Shown: positions 52,813-64,000 of the stretch, one piece after another
Numbering within the stretch: the first letter of the stretch is position 1
Layout of the letters: every line of letters begins with the position of its first letter
NCBI GenBank assembly: GCA_029448655.1
Contig: JACCLO010000005.1
Span: 1,736,001 to 1,800,000 of the forward strand
Reading direction: 5' to 3'
DNA length: 64,000 nucleotides
From: Wolfiporia cocos
Lineage: Eukaryota; Basidiomycota; Agaricomycetes; Polyporales; Phaeolaceae
Position numbers and translations under genes: made by a program
Notes under the pieces: generated by a model
The model's database searches: none
What the model was told of the DNA's origin: nothing
What the model saw: the letters and a program-made list of their open reading frames with translations, nothing else

Positions 52813-53787
52813 ATGTCCGCCATCGAATCCAAGGTCGCTACTCTGACTTCACGTGTGAAGGATGCTGCCTCGAGCTCTGCCTCTAGACGCGATGATGGTG
52901 ACCATTCTGATCTCGACGACGAGGAGCTCTTCGCACAGCTAGAGGAGGAGATCGAGAATGATTCAAACGCGGAACTTCGGGAGCGGGGGGTCCAGCAGCT
53001 GAGACGAGAGTGAGGTGCCTCAGATGACCTGGGAATGCGCACGATACGCTGATACGTGTTTCTCCAAATGTTAGAATGGAGCGGCTGCAGGAGCTGAAAT
53101 CCAGCGGCCATGGCCGCTATGAAGAGATGGTAGACGAAAAGGAAGTGGTTCGGACAAGTGCGTGAGTCTTCAGAGCACTGGATGTATATGCTTCCATACT
53201 CATCTGGTTTTACAGCAAGGAAGCACGTTGTGTGATTCACTTTTATCACAACGATTTCAAACGTTGCAAGATCATGGATAAACACCTCACAGTACGCCAC
53301 GACCTTCTCTACCGGAGGTTCTTAGCTAAACAGTGGCTCAAGGCCCTTGCACCTAAGTACTTCAACACGCGTTTTCTCCGCGTATTTGTCGAGAATGTAC
53401 CATGGTTAGTGGAAAGACTTGCCGTCAAAGTCCTTCCGTGTGTCATTTGTTTCATTGACGGTGTGTCCAAGGATCGGTACGTTATCCGCTATCCAAATGC
53501 GGCTTTTACTGATTGCGTAACAAATATTCAGGATAATTGGCTTCGAGGACCTCGGGAATAACGACGCGTTTGAGACCGCCACCCTCGAGTGGCGACTCAT
53601 GAACAGTGGTAAGTGCAGCGTCTATTGAATACATTCCATCACAATAATACGATCGACTGCAACGTTAGGTGTGATTCAAAAGGAACAACAAACTGCTCCG
53701 GCGATCGTATATGGTACGACTTCAAGCGTACGACACCAAATCCGGGGTCAACAGCATGACGATTCCGACTTCGATTTGGATGATTGA
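52813..53787 (+). CDS. PLP1: Phosducin-like thioredoxin-fold protein (Plp1/TXNDC9)
   Basis: Cytosolic co-factor of the CCT chaperonin in tubulin and actin folding (family knowledge). It starts MSAIESKVATLTSRVKDAAS; the open frame extends upstream but has no earlier ATG. An acidic helix follows (DLDDEELFAQLEEEIENDSN), then MERLQELKSSGHGRYEEMVD and the thioredoxin domain KEARCVIHFYHNDFKRCKIM, LAPKYFNTRFLRVFVENVPW and ERLAVKVLPCVICFIDGVSK, joined by splicing to DRIIGFEDLGNNDAFETATL. As in relatives the CxxC active site is lost, leaving single cysteines. It ends with an acidic C-terminus (HDDSDFDLDD), TGA at 53785-53787. Four or five short introns are placed by family fit. Confidence 0.93.
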
Positions 53788-53987
53788 AGCTTCGGGTTTC
53801 TTTGGGTTACCAATCGGATCGATTGGTACAGATTGTTGGATGGTCTGGGTAGGATCAACGTTTCCTCATTCTCGCATTGCACAACGACCCTCAATGTGTT
53901 GCCCATCAAGCTCGAAGTTGAAGAGTACACATGATTATAACCCTAATATTCTTCTTGTACAGATCGTCTACAGTACATGCACCTAGG

Positions 53988-55201
53988 TCAGAACGTATTG
54001 CTTCTCCACATATTTTCCACATCCTCCGCGTCCACCGACGTCCCGCGGCACTGCCCACCCTCCTGCTTCAAAACCGACACGAACTTCTTGTTCTGCAAAT
54101 CTGACGCGTCTTCGAGGAATACGAATCGTCGGAGTGATCGGCAGAACGTGAAGAAAATCGAGGCGATGAACGGCGCGACCACCTTGGATCCAGCTGGGTG
54201 GCTTGCTGGCGCCCATACCAACACCTCGACATGAGGGAAGCAAGTCGAGATGGACTGTGCCAGACTCGGGATCGTCGTCTGGGGCGGCGGACATCAGACG
54301 AGTTTCTCGGATGTCAAGTCAGGGCACTCACGGAGGTGTACTTCCCGTCGCGCATCTCGAGGAACCTCAGCTTCGGCCAGTGCCTCTTGGTGGCGACGCG
54401 GCTGATGACGCTCGCCATGTTCATCGCGACCATGCTGTCGGAGATGGGGGACGTGCGCAGCACGCTCCTTCGGAGGCTCAGGCGCTCCACGGTCCCGCTG
54501 AACAGCGCGAGCGCGGTGAGCGCGTCGCCCTCGACGAGCGAGTGCATCCTGTTCAGGTCGACGCGCAGGCTCGTCAGGGGGCGCGTCGGCGGCGTCGCGG
54601 CGAGCAGCGAGAGCAGGAACGGCGCGGGGCAGTCGAGCGTCGTGAGCCGCGGCGCGACGTGGTTCGGGAATGGGTAGTGTTGGTACGTCCCCTGGGGTTG
54701 CGGCTGCGCGGTGTGCGGCGGCGGGGACGTCGTGCCCAGCTCGGTGACGTTGGGCTGCCGCGCGAGAAAGTCGAGCACGTCCTTCGAGACAAGCGGAAGG
54801 TTGGTCACGAAGCGGTCTAGCGAGAAGGGGGCGCCGCGCAGGATCCAGCCGTCGTTATCGGAGGGCAGGCCCATGAGCGTCAGGTCCGTGAGGTTCGTGA
54901 GGAGGCTGAGCGCGGCGGAGACCAACTCCAGCCCGGCTCGCGTGGGGCGCACGTCGTCAAAGTTGATGGTCATTTTTCGGACTTGCTTTCCGATCTGCTG
55001 CAGGCCTGGCGATGTGATCGTGGAGCAGAATGCAATGACTGAGATGCCTCGGACGTTCACCACACCTGTGTGGTGGAACCGGGCTCTGGTAGTGATCGTA
55101 TCGCTCTCCTGAACGGAAAACGGAAAAGAGAAGGGGTGTGGTGCATCTCCGCCTGGCGTGCGTGTGGATGGGTGAACGGGTATAGGGAGGATACTAGTCA
55201 T
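53988..55201 (-). CDS. Leucine-rich-repeat-like hypothetical protein
   Basis: Two exons (54332-55201 and 53988-54278; 53-nt intron, phase 0) give 386 residues. The sequence has irregular leucine-rich strands typical of basidiomycete F-box/LRR proteins: MTINFDDVRPTRAGLELVSA, LTNLTDLTLMGLPSDNDGWI, PLVSKDVLDFLARQPNVTEL, RLTTLDCPAPFLLSLLAATP and LTALALFSGTVERLSLRRSV. The second exon continues TTIPSLAQSISTCFPHVEVL and FCRSLRRFVFLEDASD. No F-box is visible at the N-terminus, so either it is diverged, lies in a missed 5' exon, or the protein lacks it. Function and partners are unknown; substrate recognition for an SCF ligase would be the usual guess for the family. Confidence 0.65.
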
Positions 55202-55919
55202 CGTGCGTGATTGTGTGCGAGGATGTGCGGGGATGTGCAAGGACTTTGTTGACGGTCTTCGCTGATTTCTGGAGGCATCTTATACGGAAATGGTCGGATA
55301 CTGATATCCGTGAAGCACGTTCTCCGATATCGCATATCGGATGGCGCATAAGCGGATGTAGCGGATGGAGAGAGGAGGTCCTTGGACGCATCCGCGAACT
55401 TGCTTGCCATATCGAGAAGGCGACATGCCATATCGGGCAAAGGCACGCCGGAAGAAACTACCACCTGTCCAGATTCCCAGTAGATGAGACAAAGTGCGCT
55501 GCGCTGTACGGTCAGCCTCAGAATGAGCATGCCCACCTGGTAGATTGAGCCGACATTGAGCAAACATTTGTATTGATATGTGTCGTTGTGAATATATACG
55601 CGTGCATTACATAATATACACTATTATACGTTTATACGCAAATCGACAGGTGCGGCAGGTTGATCTACGTGCAAGCTGGCGACTGTGCAATTCAAGTGAA
55701 AGGTTTGCAGATCAAAATAACTGACTGAAGTCCCTCATGCTTCATTGCTGACCGGACAGTATTTACGTGGAGATTCACCATGAGCACATGGATACCACCG
55801 GCTCGTACAAGGATTATGACACCGCCTACCAGGCTACTAAATTCATTTGAACTGACACAAGAAAATACGCGAACATATAAAAACTGGATCATGTTGACGT
55901 AAGCCAAAACAGTGCACTG
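55202..55919. other. Intergenic region
   Basis: It lies between the LRR-like gene 5' end and the photolyase 3' end, both on the minus strand. Short open frames on both strands (55198-55567) overlap but resemble nothing. The right half is AT-richer, as expected of a 3' flank. Confidence 0.45.
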
Positions 55920-58245
55920 TTACTCCTGTCCCGGATTCTTGTACCGCCTAATTGCACGCTCTCTAGCCTCGAAGTGATCGACGAGAGGCCGCGGGTATCC
56001 TAATCTGTCCGCCAATGCAGGCGAAGGCTGATGGATTTCTTGAATAGACATTTCACCATTAGTCATTCACAATTTCAGGAGGGACGAGACATACCGTCCC
56101 CTAACACTTCGCGCAATTCAGGAACGAAGTACCGGATATATTCGCCGGAAGGATCTGCCTGTATACCGCAAACGACTCAGAAAGCCTATTTCGGCTGCTT
56201 GCGCGTAGCGTACCTTCTTGCTCTGGATGTAGGGGTTGAAGATCCTAAAGTACGGCGCGGGGTCGACGCCAGTACTTGCACTCCATTGCCATCCTCCATT
56301 GTTCGACGCAAGGTCCCCGTCAATCAGAGTCTCCATAAAGTACTATTCCACAGGACCAGTCAGAAACATCTCGAGATCAAGAAAGTTATGAACTTCACCT
56401 TCTCACCGAGCCGCCAGTCGATCATCAAATCTTTCACGAGATACATCGCCGCAGTCATACGCACGCGGTTGTGCATCCAGCCCATCGCGCGTGCCTGGCG
56501 CATACCCGCGTCCACGATCGGTACGCCCGTCCGTCCGTCCTTCCACGCCTGGAGGTGATCCTCGCTCGACTCCGACTCCCACTTGATATCTGCGAGCTTC
56601 TCGATGAAGGGGCGCCCCATAGAGACGCGCGGGAAGAGCGCCACGATGTGGGTGTAGAAGTCGCGCCACGCTGTGCAAGTAGCGAGGGCTCAGCAAAATG
56701 TACAATATGGCGAATGAGGGAAGGAGACAATCGCACCGATCTCTTGCACCCAGCGCCCGACCCCCGTATCGCGACTGGCATCAATCTTCTGCTTCTTGTT
56801 CGTTGACAGCTCCATTGTAGCGCGGATGCACTCGCGTGCGGAGATTACTCCGGCTGCTAGGTATGGGCTATGGACCGAACGCCTGTCAACAAAAACTCCC
56901 TCGTTAACAACTGTGAAATAGAATTTACCTCAATCGGCTGGTGGTGTCAGCATCCACTCTGTCTCTCGCGTCTTTGTACTTGCCCACTCGCGTATCCTTC
57001 GTCGAATTCCTTGTGGGGACTTTGGGGCCTTCCGCGAGCGGATCGACGGCTCCCATCTGAGAGCTCCGTGCCATCGTGTGCAGGAATCTGTCAAGCATCT
57101 GAAACGATCGTTCGATCAGTTCGAGCAATCAGCATCGAGATGATCCATAGATTGTACCTGCTGTGCTGCTTCTTCGCCCGCAGGCCAGCACGTGCGGATC
57201 CGCTCCTCCTCATCTTTGTCCAAGAAGGCAAATCCTTCCACTTTGTCGGGGACCGGCGTATCAAAGAGCTTCCCGTACAGTGGATGTTCGCGGACAGATG
57301 CGGGATTCTCAGCGGGCGGGGGCGCGCAAGCCAGCGGATCTTCCTTGCCGTCTCCGGGTGTAAGATGTGGAATCCATGAGCGTAGGAACGGGGAGTACAC
57401 CTAAAAGAGACGAGTTGGCTGATGTCATGAGGCCGCGTGTTATGAGCCGGCGTACCGTATAACCCTTCTCTGCCTTTGTCAATATATCTCCCGGGGGAAT
57501 CACGCATTTGTCGTGAATGAAAGAGCATGCGATAACGCCTTCTTTCTGAGCCAATTCACAGATCTTGATGTCGCGGCGGAGCTCGTCGACCTCGTACTCG
57601 ATGTTGGCAAATAGTCTAGTCGCCTTCCACTCCCTCAGAAGAGATAGCACGTATGAGGGAATAGCGGTGCGTGGCGAGTGCGATGTCGTATACAGAGGGA
57701 TATGTAACTTGGCAAGAGATGACTATGAATCGTCCAAGTCATTTTACTCTGCTCGTCTCCCGGTGCAGCATGTTACATACCTGGACAGAGCGCAGACTGC
57801 GCAGCGTGAAGTCAATCCTCCTGGAGCTTCTATCGTGTGCTATATAATCTTGTGGACTGAGAACAAAGAGAGTAATCAGGGGGATGTTGTCCTTCTTGGC
57901 TTGGGCTGAAGCCCGTGCCAAGGCTCTGTTATCATGCACTGAGATCCTATGAGCTTTCTTGGATGTCATGAAGAATAAAGAGGCCGACATACCTCTGAGG
58001 TCTTCCATACGCATCCAGTATACTACCGAATCCCCTACCGCAGGATTCTTCACGCAGGACTTCAACAAGCTCATCAACTTAAAGACGGGTGGGTCGCTGT
58101 CAGCCTTCGCCGCATTCTCCGCCGTCGCGATCTTGTTGGGCAAAAATCTCGCGTCGTAGCGCGTCTTGGTTGTAGGCGGCATGGTCGACAGAGCCTGTGC
58201 GCCAGGTTTCGGAGAAAGGGACAGACTCCGGGGACGCTTGGACAT
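55920..58245 (-). CDS. PHR1: Class I CPD photolyase (deoxyribodipyrimidine photolyase)
   Basis: Light-dependent flavoenzyme that repairs cyclobutane pyrimidine dimers, in nucleus and possibly mitochondria. It starts [20 protein letters not shown], a basic N-terminus. The antenna-binding domain includes [51 protein letters not shown] and [20 protein letters not shown]. The FAD-binding domain has [100 protein letters not shown] and [20 protein letters not shown], the expected flavin and substrate pocket. It ends RRYKNPGQE with TAA at 55920-55922. The conserved NNGGWQW tract typifies class I CPD enzymes. About nine introns. Confidence 0.95.
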
Positions 58246-58746
58246 GGTTGGCGTTAGATGTGGGCGGAGCAAAGAGAGGGGGATAACGCGGCGAACACAT
58301 GGCTGACACTCATATATGTCGGGAAGACCGAGCGCGCCGCCGATGGCGTACGCGATCGGACGCGATCCTGATGCGCCTCCACCTTTCATCGGGCACACGT
58401 GATCGCGTCGTCGGCATCCACCTCATTCTCTGATCTGCGACGTTTTCCAAGTAACAATGGGCCAGAATCATACTGAGGCTTTGGTTTCTGCATGAGAATC
58501 TGACCGACGAACGCATTGAGACATGGTGTGCTTATTTCTGGGATAAGGAGCTGGAAACAAGGTTGCCGTTCGCTACCGGTAATGAAACGATGCTTGTTAC
58601 ACACTGTGCTCGCTATTGACCTTTGATCCATATCATCAACGCCACATAAGTGCCACAAGAGGTACGGCATACGCGGGTAACACGTCCAGTCTCAGTCCTG
58701 TAGATGTGTCAATGGACTTCTTACCAGAGCTTCCGGTCGCATTGCT
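58246..58746. other. Intergenic region
   Basis: Photolyase promoter (left) and glutaminase 3' flank (right). An open minus-strand frame at 58310-58516 continues in part from the photolyase 5' side but has no splice support. No light-response element could be identified with confidence. Confidence 0.45.
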
Positions 58747-61700
58747 TCAAACGGTACTAGTTCCATGACTCTGCAAGGCCAGCTAGAGTGTCAACCCGTT
58801 AGTACCTCCGTCTTACAAATCTGCGGGTACATACCAAAGCAAGATGCCCTCCAACCACAGGACGTGCCATGAAGCCGCTGACTTCCCCGGTATTGGCCCA
58901 GTACCAGTCACTCAGCGGGACATCGTTCAAACCGTCTGCAGCATACTTCTGGACTGCATCAACGAACATATCCCGCACGCTTGTCTCTGTCACGAGAGCC
59001 GCCGTCCAAGACTGCCAGTCTGGTACGGTGTCAACGAAATGCTGCCTTTTTGCGGTAGGGACTGACCCGATTTGGTGTAGAGATGGCTGATCCAAAGGTG
59101 AGCGTGCGTTTAGCTTACGCTACGAAATACACATACCGAGTATCCAGTGGTACCCCGTAAGTCTCTGTGAAATCATTCAGTGAGTCTATTCAAAGACATC
59201 AGCGAAATTACTTGCCGTTCACAGTGGGATACCACGCAGTTTCTTACGAGCAAAAAGAAACACAATCAGTGAATGCTATCACCTCCAATAGACTAACAGT
59301 CTCACGCATCTCGTATACAGAGTCAGGTATTAGGTTGGTGTTTAGCAGCTTGTCTGCAAACATGTTGTACGAGAGACCCCAGCTGAGAACAACCATGAGT
59401 ACCACGTGTACACTCGCATTGAGTGTAGTGTCAACCTGCTATCATTTCCGTACTTCGATTGACCATTAGAGATACCAGTATGTACGAATAGTATAGCTTA
59501 CCGAAAGCGTGAGATGCAACCCATCTGACGCAGTTGCGAATCCTTGCCATTGCGAGACGTACGACGAAGCAATGGACTACAATAGAGCATCTCAACTGAG
59601 AATTCGGCGAACGAGTTGTGAAACAAACCAACACTGTAGTTCGCACTCGTGGCAGTGTCGCCAACCATGTCCGCCATGACTGCCATTGCCTTGATGCCGA
59701 TGATGCCCTTGATAGCGAGGTTCGTCTGATTTGCAAGCGCGCCGGCGAAGTCATCCGTGCTGATCTGATCGCCTGGAATGAGAGTGTTTGCAATAAGGTA
59801 TTCCGCCCATTGATTAAGCAACTTGTACTGCAAGATCAAACAAAGATCATGAGACAATGTAGTGGACTGCGACTAGTCTACGCACATAGGTCGTGATCAG
59901 CGACGTATCTCCTGACTTCTGGACATAGCTCAGCGACATGATGAGCATGTTTCCGCTTTCTGCATCGCAGGTGCGTTAACGCCCAAGACTTACACAATTG
60001 CATGAGCCTTATATCGCTTACCCTCAATTGGCATCTTTTCGTCGTTGCCTGCGATTGGATAATATAAATAATCAAGCAGTGCCGGTTCATGCCTTACAAA
60101 CCATCATTGTGTCCCAAGGCCATCGGATAAACGGAGCCTACAACAGCAGTTAGGTGATGGATAGACAGCATTGTGTATGACAACGAACCCATGTCGTGAC
60201 ACGCCCACTCATTGGGATATTGTCCTGTTGCCTGATATTCAAGCAGAGGAAGAAGCAGATCCTTGCCGATTACCGGATTGGTGTAAAGGAAGATCGGCCA
60301 GGCAGGGAAGATCACATCGACCGTGTTAACATTCTGTTGTAAATCACTCATTCAGAAGAAACATTCGTGAGCGTCAATGATGCACTCACACCGTCGCTTG
60401 AGATTTCTACGTGCAATGTCAGCACACTTGAAGTAAACGGTCAAAATTATAGGGCCCACCCTTCAGGAATGTCATGATGTCAGAGGTGTTGAAAGCGCCG
60501 GAATCATCCTTCGAGACGGTGAATTCAATGCCGCCGAAGGCCTGTCTAACCGATAGCGCGACGAGCCCAGCATATGTTGAAGAGATCTCAGAAGCATCCG
60601 CCTGGACTTTTGCATCAAATGCATCAGCCCGAGCCACCGCATTCTCATAGTCCCCCAGGAATGCAGAGATCTTCGCGACAGATACGTCAACAGCAAGCAA
60701 ACGAGGGAAATTCAAACAACTCACAGCATCCCCTGCTGTCGCATAACGGCTCCAGAAGTAGGAGCTTCGGTTCTGCAAGGCATCATTGGCAATGATATAC
60801 TCGACCGCTGGGTCACGAGCATGTCCAACGGAATATACAACGGGTTCTGATGCACCGGAGATCGTCCCCAAGTCATGAGCTAGCGCAAATACAGGCCAGT
60901 CATCGGAGACAGCACGGAAGTTTGTGTCCTCCGTGTTCAGCAGGGTACTGTGGTTGATGAATTGCGCACGAACGACGATGTCCTGCCCCGTCTGATATGT
61001 AATGTCACTCGACTGCACATAAAATGGTAATGGTGAGCCATGTCCAGTCTGCTCGTCAGCGTTGTGAAACTTACACTCAGAGTAGAATAGTACGCCGAGC
61101 CCTCTGTAAAGCATGTTTCCTCACGTTTCTGAGTATTAGATGTCTAAACTTACGCTGAATATGATCTGAGACTTCGCCGAAGACAGTCTGATCTTCAAGT
61201 TGGACTTGATGTGTGATGATATTCCCCGTGGAGGTCGTCCAATTCACCGTGAGGCTGTCATCCCCGGATACCCATTCTGCACTGATATCAGTGTATATTT
61301 GCACAGAATGGGAACTGCCGTCATTCGGTGCAGCAGATACTGCGAGGTAAGAGAAAGGCAGTGACTGGTTCAGCAGGTCGCTCGGCTGAAGAGGGCATTG
61401 AGTCCAATGCAGTGAGAGCAACTTGTAGACTATCTATTACCTCAACAGGACTCAAGAAACTAACAGTAATATCGATAGGGCCCGCGGTCAACACGAAGAT
61501 GCTCTGGGTGCTGGTAAACTGCAAAAGCAAATAAGCTGCTTAATCCAGGCAGCACAGGAGCTCACAAACCTCAGAGCTCTTCTGAACAGCCTTTTGTGCG
61601 TTTGTATTGGGCACGTCGGGAACCCCTAGGAAGTTGTAAGACGTTCCATCGACATTGACATACCCGGCCCAACCGAGGATCTGCGGGATAGACGCTTATA

Positions 61701-61929
61701 ATTAGCCTAGCAGACGAGCACCAGCAATTATGCGTACAGAACCAGTCCAGAATTGTGGCCAAGCTTCATTCAGAGCAGTTCCATCTCCCTGAGGAAGCCA
61801 TGCAGATAGGTAAGGACTGCGAACCGCCAGAGGAAATGACGCTGGGCTGAATGGCGTTGCTGTCCATGTCACCGCAGCATGGGCTGATTTCAATAACACT
61901 AGCAAGGAAGTGAATAGCGGGGGTCGCAT
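58747..61929 (-). CDS. gtaA: Glutaminase A, secreted (GtaA family)
   Basis: Fungal extracellular-type glutaminase that hydrolyses glutamine to glutamate and ammonia. It starts MRPPLFTSLLVLLKSAHAAV, a secretion signal with likely cleavage after the AHA region. TPFSPASFPLAVRSPYLSAW and GRILGWAGYVNVDGTSYNFL-type sequence follow, then FTSTQSIFVLTAGPIDITVS and YTDISAEWVSGDDSLTVNWT (beta-rich N-domain). After these come LALAHDLG-like and SYFWSRYATAGDAVSCLNFP, and YAGLVALSVRQAFGGIEFTV begins the (alpha/alpha) catalytic half. It continues VDVIFPAWPIFLYTNPVIGK, YPNEWACHDMGS-YPMALGHND, NQTNLAIKGIIGIKAMAVMA, WLMWTAAYVTDT-like and GGHLALLALQSHGTSTV, TGA at 58747-58749. More than a dozen introns, so many borders are approximate. 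There is no C-terminal hydrophobic tail, unlike its downstream paralogue. Confidence 0.9.
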
Positions 61930-62715
61930 CGTGGACGAGGTGAGTGAAGTAGGATCATGGATCGAAGTTGATCGCATACAATTTATAGAGAACACGCTGT
62001 GACACAATCGCACCGCAATAGACCCGTATCATGAAGGTCATGAGGGTGCTGAGGGTTCTTCCCAGATCGTGCGACCAGCTACGGTCACTAGTGCGCGTTT
62101 CGACTGAGAAGGTGGACACTGTCACAATGGTTGGGAACGCATGCAACACTGTTTGTCGAATTGAATCTGTCCATTAGACGTGAGCAACACCACGCTTGCA
62201 GATTCACGTGGACTATCCTGCGATCACCTTCATCAGGGCATACCTTTGTGCGGAGCGGACAGAGTCGCGCTGCTCAACTCAATTTTGGATCCTTCGAGAT
62301 CAAGCTTCAAGGTGCACATGGCTGTCTTTGAATGGGTCTCATCCAAATGCACATGCGGAGCATCGTGACATACAAACGCAAACGTACACTGGCCTGAGAA
62401 TCGAGCCGCATCTATCCCATGTAAGCTGAGAAACTGTCACAACATAGGTCACGCCAGCGGATGGATCAACATGCATATGCAAATGTCAGAAGCAAGGCAA
62501 CGGGATCATGACATCAAGAAGCCAATCAAAGTAATAATTATAAATCCGACATAAAACACAATTGTCCGTGGCATAGCTCAAAACTATTCGAGATGTCAAA
62601 GCATCGCCATCGAAACCTACGTCATTCGGTAAATTATTGCATCAGAGATGTTGCAACACTAGTGGTAAGAGATGATGTAACACAGGCTGTGGATCTCACC
62701 TAGCGAAAAGAGCCC
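61930..62715. other. Spacer between the two glutaminase genes
   Basis: Promoter of the secreted glutaminase at the left and 3' flank of the GPI-type paralogue at the right. Only short unrelated plus-strand open frames (62131-62429) occur. No repeat was found. Confidence 0.45.
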
Positions 62716-64000
62716 TCATGCGGAGCTGAGAGCTGCAAAGCAAGTTGCTGCTGTGAAGCCAAGAAGCCAGCGTGCGGCTTGAATAGGGGAAGCAGAGGAA
62801 GACTTCGAGGCAGGTGTGGTGCTGTTTCCGCCACCCGATCCGTTGTTACCACCCGACCCTGGTCCAGATGTGTTGCTCGATGGCCCTGTGGATGTATTGG
62901 GAGGTGATAGGGTCAACTGTCAAGAAGTTAAGATTATCCTGTTTACACCCTACAATATTGCACCACGTACCAAGGCTAAATGAGCGCCCACAACGGGTCG
63001 CGCTTTGAAGCACACACTCGACGAACATTCAGTGTCGCCATCTGTTGTATCGTACCAATCTCCAAAGGGCTCGTTATTCTGTTGCCCGGACGCATATGTG
63101 TTGACCATGTTGACCATGACAGTTTGCAATGACGTGTCTGTGACGGTAGCCGCAGTCCATATTTCCCAGCCTGCAGTATGTCAATTAGCCTCTAGCTGTA
63201 ATGTGCGACGTGAGCGCAACAAACCCGTGAACGTATAGCTATGCCTAGATGGAGGACTTCAGATCGCAGGAAGTAGATATCAACAACTGCCAGCATACCG
63301 TGTGTCGAGAGGAATTCCCCACTGGACTGCTCGGTTGATGAGCTCATGGTACTGACTATTGCACAAATTAGGACTCACGGTCACCAGACTTCTCCTTATA
63401 CCATGATGTCTCTGAACCAGTTCAGTAAGCTCTCGTCAGTATTTGCTACGGAAGCTAAGCACTATACGCACGCAAGTTGTATACTGATTCCGGTATTATG
63501 TTCGTTTTCAACAGCTTATCGGCATACATATTATACGTGAGACCCCAGCTGCGGTGTTGCCAAGATCAACAAGGTTCAGAATTTAAGAGGAACATATAAA
63601 CCTGGAGTCGTTGCCATACTATTGATAGATTGTTGAATCAGTATTCTGTACATCATGATTTGGACAATGCCATACCGCGAGCGTGAGATGCAATCCACCT
63701 GGTGCCATGGCCAAGGACTGCCATTTTTCGACATATTGGTATGCTGTTGTCTGTATAGAATCATTTCATTGATCCCGTCTCGCGAGAGCTGAGGTCGGGA
63801 CACACGTTGTAGCTTGAACCAGTGGTGTTATCTCCATTCGTGAATGACATCTCAGACATCGCCTTGATACCAATGATGCCTTTGATTGCCAGGTTGGTCT
63901 GGTTAGCCAAGGGGCCGGCAATTGCATCGCTATCGAGTTGCAAAGACGGTGCTAATGTGTTAGCTTGGAGGTATTGAGCCCATTGATTGAGGAGGTTGTA
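62716..64000 (-). CDS. Glutaminase A paralogue with GPI-anchor-like C-terminus, 5' partial
   Basis: C-terminal part of a second GtaA-family gene; the 5' end lies beyond the right edge. Matching segments are YNLLNQWAQYLQANTLAPSL, GPLANQTNLAIKGIIGIKAM (nearly identical to the first copy), WQSLAMAPGGLHLTL, GLTYNMYADKLLKTNIIPES and WTAATVTDTSLQTVMVNMVN with EPFGDWYDTTDGD. After the catalytic part comes a Ser/Thr/Gly/Asn/Pro linker (PSSNTSGPGSGGNNGSGGGN) and then a terminal hydrophobic stretch (WLLGFTAATCFAALSSA) ending at TGA 62716-62718. Linker plus short hydrophobic end is the layout of a GPI-attachment signal, suggesting a cell-surface enzyme (inference). Four or more introns lie within the part seen. 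Confidence 0.87.

Noticed and set aside
1..64000. Mobile elements, CRISPR arrays, secondary-metabolite cluster
   Set aside because: No transposase, reverse transcriptase, terminal repeats, spaced direct repeats, polyketide or peptide synthetase domains were seen.

Overview
The window reads as a filamentous basidiomycete (Agaricomycetes-type) nuclear chromosome segment. Genes are densely packed on both strands and cut by many GT-AG introns, most about 50-60 nt long. The identifiable products (Fmp27/BLTP2, Met6, Ura3, Pus7, Dom34, Ste14, Pcf11, GtaA-type glutaminases) are typical fungal housekeeping proteins, and a 5S rRNA gene sits alone between protein genes. No prophage, transposon ORF, CRISPR array or tRNA gene was seen. 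Exon structures were built by eye from splice motifs, phase and family similarity. For the Zn-repeat gene, the DUF2985-like gene, SWT1, URA3, GT32, the LRR-like gene and two hypothetical genes the summed exon lengths are a multiple of three, which supports those models.

Layout. 1-7897: C-terminal two-thirds of an Fmp27/BLTP2 bridge-like lipid-transfer protein (5' end outside the window). 8439-10846: DUF2985-type membrane protein with an 8-nt microexon. 11703-15615: a 13-exon gene for a 1026-residue protein with five regularly spaced four-cysteine repeats, the most novel-looking locus here. 16124-18805 (-): cobalamin-independent methionine synthase. 19555-21157 and 22040-23671 (+): tandem duplicate sorbitol/xylitol-type dehydrogenases. 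23981-24098: 5S rRNA. 24534-26129: hypothetical protein with a charged and low-complexity tail. 26192-28753 (-): mitochondrial EF-G2. 28953-30195 (+): isoprenylcysteine methyltransferase. 30384-31108 (-): ribosomal protein L9. 31694-34304 (+): Pcf11. 34605-36140 (+): Swt1-like PIN endonuclease. 37232-37976 (-): acidic hypothetical protein. 37977-41826 is gene-poor with one doubtful ORF.

41827-43462 (+): GT32 glycosyltransferase. 43982-45948 (-): MFS transporter. 46373-49566 (-): Pus7 with RGG repeats. 49807-50744 (+): orotidine-5'-phosphate decarboxylase. 50925-52634 (-): Dom34/pelota. 52813-53787 (+): Plp1/TXNDC9. 53988-55201 (-): LRR-like hypothetical protein. 55920-58245 (-): photolyase. 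58747-61929 (-) and 62716 to the right edge (-): two glutaminase A paralogues, one apparently secreted and one with a GPI-anchor-like tail.

The genes do not form one pathway. Several neighbours act in RNA or translation control (Pcf11, Swt1, RPL9; Pus7, Dom34), but this looks like chance. Head-to-head pairs with short shared 5' regions are common (MEF2/STE14, RPL9/PCF11, PUS7/URA3, DOM34/PLP1). The tandem dehydrogenases and the tandem glutaminases are the clearest signs of local duplication.
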